NCBI GenBank assembly: GCA_951802425.1
Contig: OX637798.1
Coordinates: 682,001-746,000, forward strand
DNA length: 64,000 nucleotides
DNA from: Clavaria fumosa
Taxonomy: Eukaryota > Basidiomycota > Agaricomycetes > Agaricales > Clavariaceae
Reading direction: 5' to 3'
In this document: in pieces, positions 58,402 through 64,000 of the stretch
How the letters are laid out: every line of letters starts with the position of its first letter
Numbering within the stretch: position 1 is the stretch's first letter
Notes under the pieces: model-generated
Seen by the model: only the letters and a program-made list of their open reading frames with translations
What the model was told of the DNA's origin: nothing
Database searches by the model: none
Translations under genes and position numbers: made by a program

Positions 58402-58985
58402 TCTATGTTGATTGGGCTTAAGTGTACAATACCTATGGAGTGGTCAGTCATTGAGCCATAGTATCAACCTGTGGAGTGATACCAGGTTGATGCAGACCAT
58501 GGGGGTCAATGGCTAAGCCCATGGGATGTTGTGACTTAGGTTACTAACTAATAATAATATTTGCCCAAAGCAATGCCTTGCTAGCAGTGTTGGTTTCAAT
58601 ACTGTTAGCAGGAAGGTATGGAACTGGAGGATCTACTAGTCCTGTAGACCAACTGCATAAGGAATTGAGGACCTGTCTGAGTCATCCTGACTCTCAGTGA
58701 CTCGTTTTTGACTGCACCCAGTACCAGATCCATAACAGTTACCTCACCTCCCATTATTATAACTTGGGCAGGTGTTGTAACAGTGTTATGCACTGTTTGC
58801 CTTGTATTTTGGCAACCAGTCATTGGAATCATTTGATTGAACCACCAATCAATTTGCCTCAAGATTTGGGTTTGAATGACCCCAGATACATGGGATTTGG
58901 TAGCATTTGAGGAGATATACAGGGTTGGTTCTGGATAACCCAAATAGTGTGCCTTTTTTCTTTGTTCATCTTTACCATCTTTATG
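58402..58985 (-). repeat. LTR family C fragment plus internal end of its element
   Basis: 58737-58402 on the minus strand is the LTR (TGTTATGGATCTGG...) matching 37502-37830. 58738-58985 is the adjoining internal sequence with a GGGAGGTGAGGTAAC polypurine-like stretch. It is a CpG-depleted version of 36660-36960. Confidence 0.65.
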
Positions 58986-59446
58986 CATCATCATTATTAT
59001 TTCTCTTGGGGGATCATTTTTGTATTTCTTGATGTAAGGGCAAAATACGAATATAAAACACGACCAACTCCTACACCATCCATGCCCGTCGCTGCCGACT
59101 CGACCACTATCAAGTAGCTAGTTAAATATAGAAGACGGATGACAAAGAGGTAAAAAATAAAATAGAATGAAAGTAAGGGAGAGGCGGAGACAGCCGGGGC
59201 CGTAGGGCAGAGATTCGGATACAAGTGTGGATGGATGGTGGTCACGAGGTGTCGTGATACATTGGGCGGGAGGAAGACGTAAAGCAGGGGATGAGTTGGT
59301 GAGGGTGGTGGTGGTGGTGGTGGTTGATGTGTGCGTGATGCGAAGAAAGAGAGAAAGAGAAAGGGCTACATCCATGCGATGACGGAGAGGGGAGAAAGTT
59401 CGGGTCGCCAGGGGGGGGGGGGGGGCACGATGAAGAAGTAAGAACG
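58986..59446. other. 3' flank of the next gene; (GGT)n and a G15 homopolymer
   Basis: GGTGGTGGT array at about 59306-59325 and a run of 15 G at 59411-59425. No gene. The change to CpG-rich sequence from about 59040 marks the end of the repeat block. Confidence 0.6.
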
Positions 59447-60117
59447 CTAGATTGACGAGGGCTGCACGACGGGTTGCGTGGCCAGGCCCGTCGTTGTTCC
59501 AATCAGCGGCTCAGACGACGTCGGCAGCGTGTCCCCGACCGTCACGCCCGCCGGCGCTGTGCGCGTCGCCTCCATAGAAAGCGTGGGGTTGCCAGAAGTG
59601 GCCGCCGTGTTCGCGTTCGCGGCCGCAGGCTCGTCCGCCTTGTTGCGCCGCCCCGCGGCGGACCCGCCGACGGCCCCGCCGACCACCGCCCCGATCAGCA
59701 CGAGCGCGACGACGATGAGGAGCAGCGCGCCGCGGCGCGTTTGCCAGCAGGGCACGCGGGCACTGCTCCCGCCGCCACCGCCACCACCACCACCACCACC
59801 ACCACCGCCGGCATCCGCACGATTAGCGGCGCGTCCGCGATCCTCGACGTCCCTGCCGCTGTTGGCAGTGGCGTGGGTGTTGGCATTAGCAGGGCCGAGC
59901 CGCCAGCGCCGCCGTCCGCGCGGGAGCAGCCACGACGGGACTTTGATGTACCCCGCGTCGTCCTCGTCCTTGTCGTCGCCGACGGGCTTGGTGCCGCCGC
60001 TGCTCTCGCAGGCCTTCGCCAGAAGCTCGGGCGTCAGTGTCTGCTGCGTCGTCGGTGTGCCCGCGACGGGCGAGATGGGCGATAATTGGGGTGGTAATTG
60101 CAATGGTAGTTGATGAC

Positions 60118-60150
<33 letters not shown>

Positions 60151-60261
60151 CTTGTTGCTGCTGTTGTTGGTGGTGGGGCTGGCCAGGATGGCGTCTGCCC
60201 AACAACGACGATGTGCGCACCGGGGGTCTAGACGGCTCCACCGCGATGAGCGCACGGGGCA

Positions 60262-60299
<38 letters not shown>

Positions 60300-60685
60300 G
60301 GCGTAATAGCCGACGCGGACGACGGGGACGTCGGCCGGAACCGGCTCGCGAGCGGGACGACGGACGACATGAACACGGAGGGCGCGGTGTTGGGCCGGTT
60401 CATCAGGTCGTACGCGCCCTGCGCCGCGGAGCTGGTCGACACGGCGGTGGCGGGGCGCAGGGCGGCGTCGTGCGGGGCGCGCAGGGTGGAGCCCCCCAGC
60501 CGCGCGAGCAGGTCGATGTCGTACCCGCCCTGCAGAGCATCGTTGTCGTCAGCGAATTCGTCGCCGGGGGGAAACGGAGCGGGGTGGGGAACGGGGGGGG
60601 GACACACCTGCACCTCGGCCTTGGTGGGGGGCTGCGCGGCTTTAAGCAGGCTCTGGTCATAATCTGTGCCAGACAACGAGGCCAT
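59447..60685 (-). CDS. Low-complexity single-pass membrane protein (412 aa), unknown function
   Basis: Single exon, ATG at 60685 (MASLSGTDYDQSLLKAAQPP). No signal peptide. N-terminal half is disordered, with a Thr12 run, a Gln7/Gln10 region (CAG/CAA codons near 60120-60170) and Pro-rich linkers. YIKVPSWLLPRGRRR and a Gly14 run precede one strong transmembrane helix (GALLLIVVALVLIGAVVGGA) after basic QTRRG. About 70 Thr/Ser/Ala-rich residues follow. Topology by the positive-inside rule is N-terminus in the cytosol and C-terminus outside or lumenal. I do not recognise the family; it somewhat resembles fungal Ser/Thr-rich surface sensors in layout only. The C-terminal stop overlaps no other gene. 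Confidence 0.7.
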
Positions 60686-62318
60686 TTTTTCCGGCGGCCA
60701 GTCGAGAGAGAGAAGCGGAAGGTCACAAGGAAAGGAGGGAGAAGGAGAGGGGGTGGGGGGGAGAGAAGAGGGCCACGGGTGTGGTCGTCGAAGCGTCTAG
60801 CGAGGCTGGGCGATATTTGCGCTGCGGCGTGATACACGGGCGAGCTGGTCGAAGAGGGAGCAGGACGAGCAGGGCGATGAGGAGGAGGGGGAGGAGGAGA
60901 TAGATAGCAGGAGTGTGTGCGGCCCCGAGAGGTTGTGCAGTCCAGCCCCATCAGCCATCAAAAACGGTGAAAATGAAGAACACCAAAGAGGCAGTTCATT
61001 CCCACGCTAACGACCATGTGGTTGATTGACCTTTGGGACGCTAAATGGTAAATGGCAATGGGCTCACTAAGCGATCAACAAATACCCAAACACAAAAAAA
61101 AAAAAAAGGCCAGTGCTTTTCAGTATGCTCTGGCCGGAAGGGGGGTAGGAAATCTCGGTGAAGTGAAGTGTAGTGAAGTGTATAAAAAAAAAGGAAAGAA
61201 AACCAAAACGCGAAGGGAGCAGCGCGCACCGCCTCCTCTGCTGAGCGCGGGGGGGAAGGGACAACAGGCTGACAACGTATACATTTTCCCATGAGACACG
61301 AAAGAAGAAACACTAGTCCTGGGGTGGGTGGGTGGCAGCGTGGCTATAAACCCGTCGTCGCGCAAGTCTACCAGTGATCGACAGCAACGACAACCACACC
61401 AACGAAAACCCACGAGCGACGACCAACCGAATAACAACGCCGGCCGTGGGGAGGAGGAGGAGAAGGCCCAGGTAAGGTCATGCGACGATATGCGGGAATA
61501 AGGGCGCGCGGGGCTGTGCATGCAGCGTTTCCCGGCGTTTCGAGTGGCCCATTTTGGCGCATATATGTGGGTGAGTAATGAGTCCCAGGGGAAGGGCTAA
61601 AACAGTACACCCGGCTGCACTTTCCCCCCCCTGTCGTCGTCATTTCGCCTATCGCCATGTTTCAGCGGGGGGTTTGACCGGGCATTGGGCAGCTACGAGC
61701 CGAGCGAGTGCAACGACGCCAACTTGCAAAGTATGGGTCCACCCCCCTCGTTCGCGAACGTCATATTTCTCGCGTGTCTGTCATAGTTACGATAAATAAA
61801 ATACAAGATACAAACAAAACAATGAGAGGAAGAAAAATGAGTGAGAAACATGGTTTAGACGCCCAAGACTCACACAGGTCACGGGGAAGATCCCCAAAAG
61901 ATCTACAGGGGCGGCGGGTGGTGGCGGGTCAGGTAAAGTTAATCAGGGTCGGAGGCGCGACATGTGCGTTTGGATAGAGGTGGGCGCGTCAAAAGAGACT
62001 TTTTGGATATACACGCGTGAAAAAAACGGCAGCAATAAGTTACAAAAAGGAAAAGAGAGAGAGGATATATATATAAAGAAAAGAAAACGTTTGAATGGGC
62101 TACAACAGAGACGTAAAAAGATTCAAAATAATAATTAAGAGCGAGAGATGAGAGAGAGAGGAGAGGAGAGAAAGAGGAGCACACTGTCTTTTTGCACCCG
62201 GACACCACCACAGCAGCCTAAGACAAGGAAGGGACACGGGGGGACAGCAAAGACAGAGAGAGAAAAAAGGAGGTAAAAAAGGTAAACCAAGAAAAAAAAA
62301 CACAGCAGCCACCTTCCT
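60686..62318. other. Intergenic between two minus-strand genes
   Basis: CpG-rich, with poly-A13 near 61097, pyrimidine/purine tracts and a GA-rich run at 62118-62180. Possible promoter of the 412-aa gene (60690-60960) and 3' flank of the next gene. No convincing gene; long overlapping open frames are a by-product of GC content. Confidence 0.5.
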
Positions 62319-62704
62319 TCATAGCGTCGTCACCTGCTGCGCAGTCTGTTGTCCAAGCCCAAAGAAGCGCTGCGTCGCCGCCGCCGCCGCGACCGACGGC
62401 GTGCTCATGAACCCAGACACCTCGCTCAGCCCCAGCCCCAGCCCAAATATCGTCGCCGCAGACGCGGACGTCCCCGGCGAGGAGGACGACGGCGGCGAAG
62501 ACGACGACGACGCCGCCGCCGCCGCCGCGTCCGGGCTCGTGTTAGGGTTGTGGTTGGTATTGTTAGCGTTATTGTTGTTGTTGTTATTGTTGTTGTTGGC
62601 GTTCGTCGTGTCCATCGTGTCCATCGTGTCCGTCGTCCCGCTCGTGTTCGTATTCATGTTCGTCGCAGACGCAGACGGCGGCGACCCCGCGGACGACGAC
62701 GACG

Positions 62705-62738
<34 letters not shown>

Positions 62739-63998
62739 GCCCGACGCGTCTCCCAATATCGACGTAGGCGACGCCGTCCTAAACATCACCTCCCCAAACG
62801 CGCTGCCGCCGCCACTGCCGCCGCCGCCGCCCACAGGTCCGTCCACCATCATCTGCTCATCAATCCTCTCCCCCTCCCCACCACTCCCGCTCCCGCCACT
62901 GCCGCTGCCGCTCCCGCTCCCCAGCCCCACGCTGCTCATCAGCACAGGCGACATGTCCAGCCCAACGGGGTACAGCGACGGGCTGCTCCGCGCGCTCGCA
63001 CCCGCGGCCGCGGCCGCAGCGGACGACGACGCGTACGCACCCGCGTACGGGTGGTACCCCCGCAGCGCCCCTGACCCAGACCCCGACCCGGACCCAGACC
63101 CGGAACCGGACCCAGACCCAGACGCACCCGCCCCGTGCTCGGACGCGCTCGTCGGCGGGCGCTCGATCCCCGCGCCCTCCCGCATACGCGCAGACATCCC
63201 CCGCCTGCGCATGCCCGCGCCCAAGCCCAGCAAGCCGCCACCGCTGCCGTTCCCCCCCCCCTCCGCGTCCGAAGACGAGTACACCCCCCCAGCGTCGTCA
63301 AACTGCCCGTGGTGCGCCGGCGCCGACATGCTGCTCATGCTGCGCGTATGCGGCGGGAGCAGCGGCCCAGGCGAGCTCCCCGCGCTGCTCGCGCCCGCGG
63401 CGGTGGTCGTCCCGAGTGCCTGTTGATGCTGGTGCGGATGCTGGTGTAGGAAGGGGGACGGCCGCGCCCACGGTGGCTGATGCACTTGCTGCTGCTGCTG
63501 CTGCTGCACCTGATGGTGGTGCTGGTGCTGGTGCGCGTGGTGCTGGTGCTGGTGCTGGTTAAGGCTGTGGTGCCGGTGAAGATGATGATCCGGCGACGCA
63601 CTCCCCCCAAGACTCGAGAACGGGTTCATCGGCAGCGGGTGCTGCTGCTGCGTCCCCCCTCCGCCACCACCACTGCCGCCGACACCACCACCACCACCAC
63701 CACCACTCCCCACGCCGCTGCTCCCCGCGCTCCCGGGGCCCGTCCCGAGCACCGCAGGGTTGTAAAACAGGTCCTGCACGTCCATGCCGAGGCTGAGGCC
63801 ACCACCACCACTGCCCATACCGCCACTGCCGCCGCTGCCACCACCGCTACCACTACCGCCGCCGCTGCTGCCGCCCACCGCGTACGCCTCGTCGTCGTCG
63901 TGCACGGCCATCCCGGGCGGGACGTCCACCTCGCGCAGCATGTCCGGGTACAGCGCCGCGAGCCCCGCGTCCGTCTCGTCCGCGCCTGCGCCCAGGCC
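62319..63998 (-). CDS. C-terminal part of a large low-complexity protein (5' end outside window)
   Basis: Frame open from the right window edge to a stop at 62319, giving about 559 residues. It begins GLGAGADETDAGLAALYPDM, then long Gly/Ser, His/Gln, Ser/Gly dipeptide, Gln11, Asn10 and Ala/Ser runs, with islands such as GMDVQDLFYNPAVLG, GYHPYAGAYAS and FGLGLGLSEVSGFMSTPS. Such tails are common in fungal transcriptional regulators, but no DNA-binding domain lies in the window, so I give no function. Start unknown. Confidence 0.65.
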
Positions 63999-64000
63999 GT

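Noticed and set aside
62349..63426. Plus-strand frames of 241 and 341 aa opposite the last gene
   Set aside because: Mirror translations of trinucleotide-rich sequence; the minus frame has varied islands and a better composition.

Overview
This is a fungal nuclear window, most likely from an Agaricomycete (Basidiomycota). Evidence: short introns of about 48-75 nt (one of 160 nt) with GTRNGT-type donors and YAG acceptors, Ty3/gypsy elements with chromodomains, Tc1/mariner relics, NB-ARC/TPR (NLR-type) genes with the LGPEHPDTL-type repeat, and secreted cupredoxin genes. Repeats fill most of it. Host-gene islands at about 18.8-34.8 kb and 59.4-64 kb are separated by nested transposons. No rRNA, tRNA, CRISPR or bacterial-type operon was recognised by eye; no covariance search could be run.

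Layout. 0-5 kb: end of a gypsy pol (integrase plus chromodomain), a reverse-strand gypsy relic and three LTR fragments ('LTR-A'). 5.0-13.8 kb: an almost complete Ty3/gypsy element ('Gypsy-A', gag-pol on the minus strand, dead) that carries between pol and its 3' LTR an intact, spliced, opposite-strand gene for a 379-aa protein with exact Zn2Cys6 cysteine spacing. 13.8-18.8 kb: non-coding sequence, a Tc1 element rebuilt as a 553-bp-arm foldback, and a 42-bp perfect hairpin. 18.8-34.8 kb: two divergent NB-ARC-TPR paralogues with identical five-exon structure (12 versus 23 TPR units). Between them lie a broken E2-like/ubiquitin-like gene and a pair of intact cupredoxin-domain surface proteins, one with a GPI-like end and one with a transmembrane helix and long cytoplasmic tail.

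35-59 kb is a transposon graveyard that can be dated by nesting: a solo LTR with 5-bp duplication, three non-autonomous hAT-like elements sharing the TAGTGTTGCC terminus with perfect 8-bp duplications (the largest carries a GC-rich, gene-like insert), more gypsy relics, and a Tc1 element broken by two younger insertions. One of these is a solo LTR with 5-bp duplication. The other is a 2.2-kb retroposon with an A-rich tail and 12-bp duplication that carries a large 10/20/30-bp minisatellite. 59.4-64 kb: two low-complexity host genes, the last running off the window.

Two themes connect the regions. First, copies of one repeat differ strikingly in CpG content, and many pol stop codons are TGA where CGA (Arg) is expected, as cytosine methylation and deamination at CpG would give. 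Second, the NLR pair is a large inverted duplication with near-identical TPR units, the arrangement expected of rapidly evolving fungal recognition genes.
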